A stretch of 22,500 nucleotides of DNA from Cryptomeria japonica (GCF_030272615.1 NW_026729273.1:25001-47500); one strand, 5' to 3'; shown: positions 1 to 8,859, counted from the first letter of the stretch. Translations and numbers: made by a program. Notes: generated from the letters alone by a model not told the origin.

Positions 1-355
1 TGCATGAAGCGACGGATGAAGCAGTGATGACAACCGGGCTGTGAGGAGAGGAGGGATGCAGCCAAGAAAGCAATCAGGGCTCGAGGCAAGGGATGCATCA
101 AGGATAGCAATCATGTTGTGAGGCGAGATTCCAAAGGCTAAACGTGAGAGGCTGCAGGGTCGACTCAGAGAGGTCTATGCATGTGAGAGGCTGAAAGCAA
201 GGTCGACTCGGAGCGGTCTATGCATCGGGCGCGCTTGGGGCGACTACCAGTGCCAACCCCTTATCCCGCGACGCGTCCGACAAAGAGAACGTTCCAAGGC
301 GGCAGAGGAGGTTACCAGCCGAAGGATGCAGTAGCAATAACAGGTATAGTTCCGC
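1..355. repeat. Degenerate left edge of the 188-bp tandem array
   Basis: No gene is visible here. Pieces of the 188-bp unit can be recognised but are scrambled: the GGCGGC landmark occurs at 298 only 58 bp before the next one at 356, and the segment GCGCTTGGGGCGACTACCAG is present near 229. Two short stretches around 150-205 (CTGCAGGGTCGACTC and a similar GGTCGACTCGGAG) look like a further internal duplication. This is the usual look of the decayed edge of a tandem array, where homogenisation is weakest. Confidence 0.65.
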
Positions 356-3300
356 GGCGGCCGAGAAGACTCACCGCATAGGAATCGGGATGCGAGGCGA
401 GGGATGCGGCGGGAAGGCCCCGACGGCTAAACGGAAGAGGCTGCAGGGCCGCCTCGGAATGGTCCAAGCATCGGATGCGATTGGGACGACTACCAGTGCC
501 AACCCCTTATCCCGCGATGCGTCCGATACACAGATAGTTCCAAGGCGGCCGAGGAGCCTCACCGCATATCAATCGGGGTGCGAGGCGAGGGATGGGGCGG
601 GAAGGCCCCAACGGCTAGACGGAAGAGGCTTCAGGGCCACCTCGGAATGGTCCAAGCATCGGACGCGCTTGGGGCGACTGCCAGTGCCAACCCCTTATCC
701 CGCGATGCGTCCGATACACAGATGGTTCCAAGGCGGCCGAGGAGCCTCACCGCATAGCAATCGGGGGTGCGAGGCGAGGGATGGGGCGGGAAGGCCCCAA
801 CGGCTAGACGGAAGAGGCTTCAGGGCCGCCTAGGAATGGTCCAAGCATCGGACACGCTTGGGGCGACTACCAGTGACAGCCCCCTATCCCGCGATGCGTC
901 CGATACGAAGATGGTTCCAAGGCGGCCGAGGAGCCTCACCGCATAGCAATCGGGGTGCGAGGTGGGGGATGCGGCGAGATGGCCCCAACGGCTAGACGGA
1001 AGAGGCCACAGGGCCGCGTCGGAATAGTCCAAGCATCGGACGCGCTTGGGGCGACTACCAGTGACAACCCCTTATCCCGCGATGCGTCCGATACGAAGAT
1101 AGTTCCAAGGCGGCCGAGGAGCCTCACCGCATAGCAATCGGGGTGCGAGGTGGGGGATGCGGCGAGATGGCCCCAACGGCTAGACGGAAGAGGCTGCAGG
1201 GCCGCCTCGGAATAGTCCAAGCATCGGACGCGCTTGGGGCCACTACCAGTGACAACCCCTTATCCCGCGATGCGTCCGATACGAAGATAGTTCCAAGGCG
1301 GCCGAAGAGCCTCACCGCATAGCAATCGGGGTGCGAGGTGGGGGATGCGGCGAGATGGCCCCAACGGCTAGACGGAAGAGGCCACAGGGCCGCCTCGGAA
1401 TAGTCCAAGCATCGGACGCGCTTGGGGCGACTACCAGTGACAACCCCTTATCCCGCGATGCGTCCGATACGAAGATAGTTCCCAGGCGGCCGAGGAGCCT
1501 CACCGCATAGCAATCGGGGTGCGAGGCGAGGGATGCGGCGAGATGGCCCCAAAGGCTAGACGGAAGAGGCTGCAGGGCTGCCTCGGAATAGTCCAAGCAT
1601 CGGACGCGCTTGGGGCGACTACCACTGCCAACCCCTTATCCCGCGATGCGTCCGATACACAGATAGTTCCGAGGCGGCCGAGGAGGTGGGGGATGCAGCG
1701 AGATGGCCCCAACGGCTAGACGGAAGAGGCTGCAGGGCCGCCTCGGAATAGTCCAAGCATCGGACGCGCTTGGGGCGACTACCAGTGACAACCCCTTATC
1801 CCGCGATGCGTCCGATACACAGATAGTTCCGAGGCGGCCAAGGAGCCTCACCGCATAGCAATCGTGGTGCGAGGTGGGGGATGCGGCGAGATGGCCCCAA
1901 CGGCTAGACGGAAGAGGCTGCAGGGCCGCCTCGGAATGGTCCAAGCATCGGATGCGCTTGGGGCGACTACCACTGCCAACCCCTTATCCCGCGATGCGTC
2001 CGATACACAGATAGTTCCAAGGCGGCCGAGGAGCCTCACAGCATAGCAATCAGGGTGCGAGGCGAGGGATGCGGCGAGAAAGCCCCAACGGCTAGAGGGA
2101 AGAGGCTTCAGGTCCGCCTCGGAATGGTCCAAGCATCGGACGCGCTTGGGGCGACTACCAGTGACAACCCCTTATCCCGCGACGCGTCCGATACACAGAT
2201 AGTTCCAAGGCGGCCGAGGAGCCTCACCGCATAGCAATCGGGGTGCGAGGCGAGGGATGCGGCGAGAAGGACCCAACGGCTACACGGAAGAGGCTTCGGG
2301 GCCGCCTCGGAATGGTCCAAGCATCGGACGCGCTTGGGGCGACTACCAGTGACAACCCCTTATCCCGCGACGCGTCCGATACACAGATAGTTCCAAGGCG
2401 GCCGAGGAGCCTCACCGCATAGCAATCGGGGTGCGAGGCGAGGGATGCGGCGAGAAGGACCCAACGGCTAGACGGAAGAGGCTTCGGGGCCGCCTCGGAA
2501 TGGTCCAAGCATCGGACGCGCTTGGGGCGACTACCAGTGACAACCCCTTATCCCGCGACGCGTCCGATACACAGATAGTTCCAAGGCGGCCGAGGAGCCT
2601 CACCGCATAGCAATCGGGGTGCGAGGCGAGGGATGCGGCGAGAAGGACCCAACGGCTAGACGGAAGAGGCTTCGGGTCCGCCTCGGAATGGTCCAAGCAT
2701 CGGACGCGCTTGGGGCGACTACCAGTGACAACCCCTTATCCCGCGACGCGTCCGATACACAGATAGTTCCAAGGCGGCCGAGGAGCCTCACCGCATAGCA
2801 ATCGGGGTGCGAGGCGAGGGATGCGGCGAGAAGGACCCAACGGCTAGACGGAAGAGGCTTCGGGTCCGCCTCGGAATGGTCCAAGCATCGGACGCGCTTG
2901 GGGCGACTACCAGTGACAACCCCTTATCCCGCGACGCGTCCGATACACAGATAGTTCCAAGGCGGCCGAGGAGCCTCACCGCATAGCAATCGGGGTGCGA
3001 GGCGAGGGATGCGGCGAGAAGGACCCAACGGCTAGACGGAAGAGGCTTCGGGTCCGCCTCGGAATGGTCCAAGCATCGGACGCGCTTGGGGCGACTACCA
3101 GTGACAACCCCTTATCCCGCGACGCGTCCGATACACAGATAGTTCCGAGGCGGCCGAGGAGCCTCACCGCATAGCAATCGGGGTGCGAGGCGAAGGATGC
3201 GGCGAGAAGGACCCAACGGCTAGACGGAAGAGGCTTCGGGTCCGCCTCGGAATGGTCCAAGCATCGGACGCGCTTGGGGCGACTACCAGTGACAACCCCT

Positions 3301-4318
3301 TATCCCGCGACGCGTCCGATACACAGATAGTTCCAAGGCGGCCGAGGAGCCTCACCGCATAGCAATCGGGGTGCGAGGCGAGGGATGCGGCGAGAAGGAC
3401 CCAACGGCTAGACGGAAGAGGCTTCAGGGCCGCCTCGGAATGGTCCAAGCATCGAACGCGCTTGGGGCGACTACCAGTGACAACCCCTTATCCCGCGACG
3501 CGTCCGATACACAGATAGTTCCGAGGCGGCCGAGGAGCCTCACCGCATAGCAATCGGGGTGCGAGGCGAGGGATGCGGCGAGAAGGACCCAACGGCTAGA
3601 CGGAAGAGGCTTCAGGGCCGCCTCGGAATGGTCCAAGCATCGGACGCGCTTGGGGCGACTACCAGTGACAACCCCTTATCCCGCGACGCGTCCGATACAC
3701 AGATAGTTCCGAGGCGGCCGAGGAGCCTCACCGCATAGCAATCGGGGTGCGAGGCGAGGGATGCGGCGAGAAGGACCCAACGGCTAGACGGAAGAGGCTT
3801 CAGGGCCGCCTCGGAATGGTCCAAGCATCGGACGCGCTTGGGGCGACTACCAATGACAACCCCTTATCCCGCGACGCGTCCGATACACAGATAGTTCCGA
3901 GGCGGCCGAGGAGCCTCACCGCATAGCAATCGGGGTGCGAGGCGAGGGATGCGGCGAGAAGGACCCAACGGCTAGACGGAAGAGGCTTCAGGGCCGCCTC
4001 GGAATGGTCCAAGCATCGGACGCGCTTGGGGCGACTACCAGTGACAACCCCTTATCCCGCGACGCGTCCGATACACAGATAGTTCCGAGGCGGCCGAGGA
4101 GCCTCACCGCATAGCAATCGGGGTGCGAGGCGAGGGATGCGGCGAGAAGGACCCAACGGCTAGACGGAAGAGGCTTCAGGGCCGCCTCGGAATGGTCCAA
4201 GCATCGGACGCGCTTGGGGCGACTACCGTTGCCAACCCCTTATCCCGCGATGCGTCTGATACACAGATAGTTCCGAGGCGGCCGAGGAGCCTCACCGCAT
4301 AGCAATCGGGTTGCGAGG
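356..4318. repeat. 188-bp tandem repeat array (22 copies)
   Basis: The landmark GGCGGCC occurs at 356, 544, 732, 921, 1109, 1297, 1485, 1673, 1833, 2021, 2209 and then every 188 bp to 4277. One interval is 189 (an extra G near 766) and one is 160 (a 28-bp deletion after 1685). Copies from about 2209 to 4277 are nearly identical and split into two subtypes: TTCGGGTCCGCC (about 2670-3250) and TTCAGGGCCGCC (about 3420-4190). Copies left of 2000 vary more. Each unit contains two nested inverted-repeat arms. The period is not a multiple of three, so the recurring 70-94-codon frames change phase from copy to copy and are not genes. By position it could be the 5' external transcribed spacer of a minus-strand 35S rDNA unit (inference). 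Confidence 0.95.
3992..4095. other. Representative stem-loop inside the 188-bp unit
   Basis: Outer arms GGCCGCCTCGGAA (3992-4004) and its exact complement (4083-4095) enclose inner arms ATCGGACGCG (4015-4024) and CGCGTCCGAT (4063-4072). Symmetric 10-nt internal loops separate the two stems. The apical loop of 38 nt contains a further GGGG/CCCC pairing (4028-4031 with 4048-4051). The same arms recur in every full unit with small changes: 11 outer pairs where the subtype has GGTCCGCC, and one C/A position where the unit has TTCCAAGG. Formation in vivo is inference. Confidence 0.7.
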
Positions 4319-4557
4319 CAGATTATTGGGAAGGGAACCCCCTGGGATGCGGCTCAAGCAGTGCCCAAAGGGACTGGAATGCGGAATCACATCGAGAGAC
4401 CCAAATGCTATACGAGGGCTCAAATCGAATTATCGATTTGGCCACGACATGGACGCATCGGAACGACTACCTTTGCCGAACCACTCGCAATTGCATCCAT
4501 ACCGAAACCAATAGACATTTCCGTTAGAGCCCTCGCATAGCATTCGGGAATCTCGCA

Positions 4558-4647
4558 TGCCCCTCTAAATCGACCAATGCTGGCGCTCAATGAAAATCCG
4601 AGCGCTACCACCGTTCGAGCGCCAGCATTGGTCGAGTTAGAGGGGCA
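4558..4647. repeat. Inverted repeat, 31-bp arms (30 of 31 paired)
   Basis: Arm 4558-4588 pairs with 4617-4647 with a single mismatch, around a 28-nt loop (4589-4616). It ends 31 bp before TATATAAG at 4679. On the minus strand it would therefore lie just downstream of the presumed Pol I start. This could be a hairpin at the 5' end of the pre-rRNA (inference). Confidence 0.85.
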
Positions 4648-4671
4648 CGGGGGAGAATGCTCCAGTCAACA

Positions 4672-4700
4672 CCTCCCCTATATAAGTTATTTGTCCGATT
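4672..4700 (-). promoter_or_regulatory. Pol I promoter-like element 1 (candidate 35S gene promoter)
   Basis: The minus strand reads TTATATAGGGGAGG (TATATAAG on + at 4679-4686), preceded by ACAAATAA. TATATA followed by a G-run is the conserved heart of plant RNA polymerase I promoters. This is the leftmost of 13 copies, so if 18S lies beyond position 1 it would be the gene promoter, with the 188-bp array as transcribed spacer. The resemblance is seen; the function is inferred. Confidence 0.5.
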
Positions 4701-5041
4701 CTCGCACAACCGTAGTCTGCCTCGTCGAATCAAACAACGGTCCCAGATTCCGACTTCCGTTCCGTAGAGACCCAAAAGCTAGATGGAGGCTCGCAAGAAA
4801 GAGAGTCGGCGCATAGCAATCGGGTTTCTCGAACGTTTAGGGACCGAGCTCACTTGCGGATAGGGCAAAATCCGCCAAGCAACCCAAAAGCTAGACGGGG
4901 GCTCGAATCGAATCGCCTAGGCGGCCACAACAACGACGTGTTGGATCGACTACCAGTGCCAAACCATTCAGCAAGACTAGTCTGTGTCGAGGCCGGATAG
5001 AGATTCTCAGAGAGCGCCCGCATAGCATTTAGGAGACCTGC

Positions 5042-5138
5042 CGCGTCCCTCACACTCGACAAATGGTGGTGCACGTTTATAAATCCGAGCGATCCCAACC
5101 CTTTCAAGCACCAACATCGGTCGAGATAGAGGGGCACG
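5042..5138. repeat. Inverted repeat, diverged copy 2
   Basis: The arms 5042-5072 and 5108-5138 correspond to those at 4558-4647 but have decayed to about 23 of 31 pairs by hand alignment. The arms keep strong terminal pairing (GGTGC with GCACC at the loop end, CG with CG at the base) and the same 30-32-bp distance to the TATATA element at 5169. Confidence 0.65.
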
Positions 5139-5161
5139 GAGGGGGCTGCGTGAGACAACAC

Positions 5162-5190
5162 AGTCCCCTATATAAGTTATTTGTCCGATT
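5162..5190 (-). promoter_or_regulatory. Pol I promoter-like element 2
   Basis: TATATAAG is at 5169-5176 on +, so TTATATAGGGG on minus. The downstream block is GACTG instead of GAGGT, making this the most diverged copy at the presumed start. It may be a decayed spacer promoter. Confidence 0.4.
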
Positions 5191-5482
5191 CTCACACATC
5201 CGAAGAATGGTCATCAAATCGGACAACAGCCCAAACTTCCGACTTCCGTCCCAGAAAGCCCAAGAGCTATCTAAAACGTTCATGGCCGGAACTCGATCGC
5301 GGCTATACCAGTCCGCCAAGCAACCCAAAAGCTAGACTGGAGCTCTAGTCGAATCACCTCTGTGGCCATTGCAAGGACGTGTTGGAGCGACTACCATTGC
5401 CGAACCATTCCGCAGGTCGAGTCCATACCAAGGCCGCATAGAGATTCACGATGAGCTCCTGCATAGCAATCAGGAGACTTGC

Positions 5483-5578
5483 CGTGTCCATCACAATCGA
5501 TAAATCCTGGTGCAAGATTTTTGCATCCGAGCGCTCCAACCAGTCGAGCACCAGCATCAATCGACATAAACGGGCACG
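5483..5578. repeat. Inverted repeat, diverged copy 3
   Basis: The arms 5483-5513 and 5548-5578 show about 21 of 31 pairs by hand alignment. The loop-proximal CTGGTGC/GCACCAG and the base CGTG/CACG are intact. The distance to TATATAAG at 5610 is again about 31 bp. Confidence 0.6.
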
Positions 5579-5602
5579 GGGGGAGGATGCTCGAGAACAC
5601 TA

Positions 5603-5631
5603 CCTCCCCTATATAAGTTATTTGTCCGATT
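5603..5631 (-). promoter_or_regulatory. Pol I promoter-like element 3
   Basis: TATATAAG at 5610-5617 on +. It shares TTATTTGTCCGATTCTC with elements 1 and 2, where elements 4-13 have CTATTTG. Candidate spacer promoter. Confidence 0.42.
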
Positions 5632-5699
5632 CTCAAGCAGCCGAAGTCTGGTCATCGAATCGGGTCAAAGACCACAACTTCCGACTTTACCCACAATGC

Positions 5700-6060
5700 A
5701 AGTCATCGAATCGAACATCGGCCCCCGAGTCGGACTCCATGCGTATGTCAGGTCATCGGACCCAAATTCCGCCTTCCTGCGCATGGCGGGCCATCAATAT
5801 CAACTCGGTCATCGGACCCAAACTCCGCCTTTTTGCGTATGGCACGCCTTCAAATCGGTCATCGGACCCAAATTCCGCCTTCCTGTGCATGGCGGGCCAT
5901 CAACATCAACTCGGTCATCGGACCCAAATTCCGCCTTTCTGCGCATGGCACGCCATCAACTCGGTCATCGGACCCAAATTCCGCCTTCCTGCGCATGGCA
6001 GGTCATCGGACACAAATTCAGACCTCGCCAATATGCCTACGTATCGAATCGGTCATCGGA
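5700..6060. repeat. 50/56-bp dimeric tandem array
   Basis: GTCATCGGACCCAAATTCCG (with minor variants) starts at 5752, 5808, 5858, 5914, 5964, 6002 and 6052. Spacings are 56, 50, 56, 50, 38 and 50 bp, a higher-order dimer of about 106 bp. The two subunits differ by GGGCCATCAACATCAACTCG versus CACGCCATCAACTCG-type linkers. The array runs straight into the 311-bp repeats, which carry the same motif twice per unit. Confidence 0.85.
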
Positions 6061-6147
6061 CCCAACTTCCGACTTCATCCATACTGTAGGGTCTTTGAGG
6101 TTGGCGCGGTGCGCTCAACCCAGGGAGTCGACCCATCGAAGCATACA

Positions 6148-6176
6148 CCTCCCCTATATAAGCTATTTGTCCGATT
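6148..6176 (-). promoter_or_regulatory. Pol I promoter-like element 4
   Basis: TATATAAG at 6155-6162 on +; minus strand CTTATATAGGGGAGG. First copy in the 311-bp repeat. Candidate spacer promoter. Confidence 0.45.
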
Positions 6177-6458
6177 CCCACACCTGTGTAGTTTGCACCT
6201 CTGACCAGGACATCGACCCCAACTTCCGAACTCGACTGCAACGACGGCACCAGCGCCTTGGTGCGCACCTTGCGACGCACAGTCCCAACATTCGCCTTCC
6301 TGCACATGGCAGGTCATCGGACCCAAATTCCGACCTCGCGAGTATGCCTACATATCGAATCGGTCATCGGACCCAACTTCCGACTTCATCCATACCGTAG
6401 GGTCTTTGAGGTTGGCGCGGTGCGCTCAACCCGGGGAGTCGACCCAACGAAGCATACA

Positions 6459-6487
6459 CCTCCCCTATATAAGCTATTTGTCCGATT
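6459..6487 (-). promoter_or_regulatory. Pol I promoter-like element 5
   Basis: TATATAAG at 6466-6473 on +, identical core to element 4, in the second 311-bp unit. Confidence 0.45.
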
Positions 6488-6769
6488 CCCACACCTGTGT
6501 AGTTTGCACCTCCGATCAAGACATCGACCCCAACTTCCGAACTCGCCTCCAACGACCGAACCAGCGCCTTGGTGCGCACCTTGCAACGCACAGTGCCAAC
6601 ATTCGCCTTCCTGCACGTGGCAGGTCATCGGACCCAAATTCCGACCTCGCGAGTATGCCTACATATCGAATCGGTCATCGGACCCAACTTCCGACTTCAT
6701 CCATACCGTAGGGTCTTTGAGGTTGGCGCGGTGCGCTCAACCCGGGGAGTCGACCCAACGAAGCATACA

Positions 6770-6798
6770 CCTCCCCTATATAAGCTATTTGTCCGATT
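6770..6798 (-). promoter_or_regulatory. Pol I promoter-like element 6
   Basis: TATATAAG at 6777-6784 on +, identical core, third 311-bp unit. Confidence 0.45.
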
Positions 6799-7080
6799 CC
6801 CACACCTGTGTAGCTTGCACCTCCGATCAGGACATCGACCCCAACTTCCGAACTCGACTAAAAAGACCGCACCAGCGCCTTGGTGTGCACCTTGCAACGC
6901 ACAGTGTCAACATTCGCCTTCCTGCACATGGCAGGTCATCGGACCCAAATTCCGACCTCATGAGCATACCTACTAATCGAATCGGTCATCGGACCCAACT
7001 TCCGACTTCATCCATACCGTAGGGTCTTTGAGGTTGGCGCGGTGCGCTCAACCTGGGGAGTCGACCCATCGAAGCATACA

Positions 7081-7109
7081 CCTCCCCTATATAAGCTATT
7101 TGTCCGATT
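7081..7109 (-). promoter_or_regulatory. Pol I promoter-like element 7
   Basis: TATATAAG at 7088-7095 on +, identical core, fourth 311-bp unit. In the minus orientation the 52-bp palindromic array lies immediately upstream of this copy. Confidence 0.45.
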
Positions 7110-7198
7110 CCGACACCTGTGTAGTTTGCACCTCCGCTCAGGACATCGACCCCAACTTCCGAACTCGCCTGCAACGACCGAACCAGCGCCTTGGTGCG

Positions 7199-7800
7199 CA
7201 CCAAAAGTGCGCACTTTTGGAGGGCACTTTTCTGCGCTCCAAAGGTGCGCACTTTTGGAGGGCACTTTTTGGAGGGCACTTTTCTGCGCTCCAAAGGTGC
7301 GCACTTTTGGAGGGCACTTTTTGGAGGGCACTTTTCTGCGCTCCAAAGGTGCGCACTTTTGGAGGGCACTTTTTGGAGGGCACTTTTCTGCGCTCCAAAG
7401 GTGCGCACTTTTGGAGGGCACTTTTTGGAGGGCACTTTTCTGCGCTCCAAAGGTGCGCACTTTTGGAGGGCACTTTTTGGAGGGCACTTTTCTGCGCTCC
7501 AAAGGTGCGCACTTTTGGAGGGCACTTTTTGGAGGGCACTTTTCTGCGCTCCAAAGGTGCGCACTTTTGGAGGGCACTTTTTGGAGGGCACTTTTCTGCG
7601 CTCCAAAGGTGCGCACTTTTGGAGGGCACTTTTTGGAGGGCACTTTTCTGCGCTCCAAAGGTGCGCACTTTTGGAGGGCACTTTTTGGAGGGCACTTTTC
7701 TGCGCTCCAAAGGTGCGCACTTTTGGAGGGCACTTTTGTGCACTCCAAAGGTGCGCACTTTTGGAGGGCACTTTTCCTGTGCTCCAAAGGTGCACACCTA
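7199..7800. repeat. 52-bp palindrome-rich minisatellite
   Basis: AAAGGTGCGCAC recurs at 7241, 7293, 7345, 7397, 7449, 7501, 7553, 7605, 7657 and 7709, exactly 52 bp apart, with shorter edge units to 7786. Each unit is built from GGAGGGCACTTTT blocks plus CTGCGCTCCAAAGGTGCGCA. The first element, 7201-7220, is a perfect 20-bp palindrome with half-site CCAAAAGTGC. Internal units give a 24-bp palindrome with one G/T position. The unit has no stop codon in any of the six frames, so frames stay open for 200-310 codons on both strands; this is an artefact of the repeat. Confidence 0.95.
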
Positions 7801-7925
7801 GGTGAGCACCTTCGACCACACCTTGTAGCACACCAAACTCTGACTTTCGACTTCATCCGCAATGCAGGGTCTTTGAGGTTGGCGCAATGCGCACAACCAG
7901 GGGAGTCGACCCATCAAACCCAACA

Positions 7926-7954
7926 CCTCCCCTATATAAGCTATTTGTCTGATT
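7926..7954 (-). promoter_or_regulatory. Pol I promoter-like element 8
   Basis: TATATAAG at 7933-7940 on +. The flank changes to TTTGTCTGATTCTCATACAT, typical of the 157-bp group. Confidence 0.42.
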
Positions 7955-8082
7955 CTCATACATGCGTAGCCTGCAGGAGCAATTAGGACATCGACCCCAA
8001 CTTTCGGCTTCTAAACGAAAACAAGGTCTTTGAGGTTGGTGTAATGCGAACAACTAGGGGAGTCAACCCATCAAACCCAACA

Positions 8083-8111
8083 CCTCCCCTATATAAGCTA
8101 TTTGTCTGATT
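8083..8111 (-). promoter_or_regulatory. Pol I promoter-like element 9
   Basis: TATATAAG at 8090-8097 on +; 157-bp repeat copy. Confidence 0.42.
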
Positions 8112-8239
8112 CTCATACATGTGTAGTCTACAGGAGCAATTAGGACATCGACCCCAACTTTTGACTTCTTAACGAAAACAAGGTCTTTGAGGTTGACGTA
8201 ATGCGCACAACCAGGGGAGTCGACCCATCAAACCCAACA

Positions 8240-8268
8240 CCTCCCCTATATAAGCTATTTGTCCGATT
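8240..8268 (-). promoter_or_regulatory. Pol I promoter-like element 10
   Basis: TATATAAG at 8247-8254 on +; 157-bp repeat copy, with TTTGTCCG as in the 311-bp group. Confidence 0.42.
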
Positions 8269-8396
8269 CTCATACATGTGTAGCCTGCAGGAGCCATTAG
8301 GACATTGACCCCAACTTTTGACTTCTTAACGAAAACAAGGTCTTTGAGGTTGGCGTAATGCGCACAACCAAGGGAGTTGACCCATCAAACCCAACA

Positions 8397-8425
8397 CCTC
8401 CCCTATATAAGCTATTTGTCTGATT
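8397..8425 (-). promoter_or_regulatory. Pol I promoter-like element 11
   Basis: TATATAAG at 8404-8411 on +; followed by the longer 220-bp spacing. Confidence 0.42.
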
Positions 8426-8616
8426 CTCATACATGTGTAGCCTGCAACAACGATTAGGACATCCACCCCAACTTCTGAATTCGTCTGCGTTGACCGCACC
8501 AAAGGTGCACGCCTTGGTGCTCACCAAAATCCGACTTCCGACTTCTTCTGCTATGCGGGGTCTTTGAGGTTGGCGCAGTGCGCACAACCAGGGGAGTCAA
8601 CCCACCGAATGCAACA

Positions 8617-8645
8617 CCTCCCCTATATAAGCTATTTGTCTGATT
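8617..8645 (-). promoter_or_regulatory. Pol I promoter-like element 12
   Basis: TATATAAG at 8624-8631 on +; 157-bp repeat copy. Confidence 0.42.
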
Positions 8646-8773
8646 CTCATACATGCGTAGACTGCAGCAATGATTAGGACATCCACCCCAACTTTTGACT
8701 TCTTAAACAAGACAGGGTCTTTGAAGTTGGTGCAGTGCACACAACCAGGGGAGTCGACCCATCAAACGCAACA

Positions 8774-8803
8774 CCTCCCCTATATAAAGCTATTTGTCCG
8801 ATT
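8774..8803 (-). promoter_or_regulatory. Pol I promoter-like element 13 (outermost, one-base insertion)
   Basis: The + strand reads TATATAAAGC (8781-8790), with one extra A relative to all other copies. On the minus strand this lengthens the spacing upstream of TATATA by one base. The flank is also shortened (CATACGTGTAG). Likely a decaying edge copy. Confidence 0.38.
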
Positions 8804-8859
8804 CTCATACGTGTAGTCTGCAGCAGCGATTAGGACATCGACCCCAACTTCCGAATTCG

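Larger units (their letters stand above)
4319..5700. repeat. Promoter-bearing tandem repeats of 440-490 bp (three copies)
   Basis: The landmark CCCAAA(A)GCTA recurs at about 4400, 4883 and 5324, and a TATATAAG element at 4679, 5169 and 5610, giving periods near 490 and 441. Each copy holds, in + order, a segment clearly related to the 188-bp unit (CGACTACC... through CGCATAGCA), an inverted repeat with 31-bp arms, and the TATATA element. An extra partial copy of the CCCAAAAGCTAGA landmark lies near 4771. No open frame has protein-like composition. Confidence 0.8.
6002..7198. repeat. 311-bp promoter-bearing tandem repeat (four copies, last truncated)
   Basis: The TATATAAG elements at 6155, 6466, 6777 and 7088 are exactly 311 bp apart. 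Each unit contains two GTCATCGGACCCAA motifs, GGGTCTTTGAGGTTGGCG, the TATATA element, and CGCCTTGGTGCGCACC. The fourth copy is interrupted right after GGTGCGCACC (7194-7203), where the 52-bp array begins. Reading frames here (75-254 codons on both strands) shift phase between units and are not genes. Confidence 0.93.

Noticed and set aside
936-4200. Series of 70-94-codon minus-strand frames repeating every 188 bp
   Set aside because: 188 is not a multiple of three, so each copy is an isolated short frame in a different phase, with no linking reading frame. They are shadows of the tandem repeat.
356-4318. CRISPR array
   Set aside because: Units are contiguous and homogeneous with no repeat/spacer alternation, and the setting (plant 5S genes) is eukaryotic nuclear DNA.
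7042-7986. Open frames of 200-310 codons on both strands over the 52-bp array, with repeated FGGHF/FWRAL-like or PSKSAHLW-like peptides
   Set aside because: All six frames of the 52-bp unit lack stops, so openness carries no information. The frame enters and leaves through non-coding promoter repeats.
4679-8787. TATATAAG read on the + strand as ordinary Pol II TATA boxes
   Set aside because: No coding region or RNA gene follows any of the 13 copies on the + strand. The G-run adjoining TATATA on the minus strand fits a Pol I core better. Not fully excluded.
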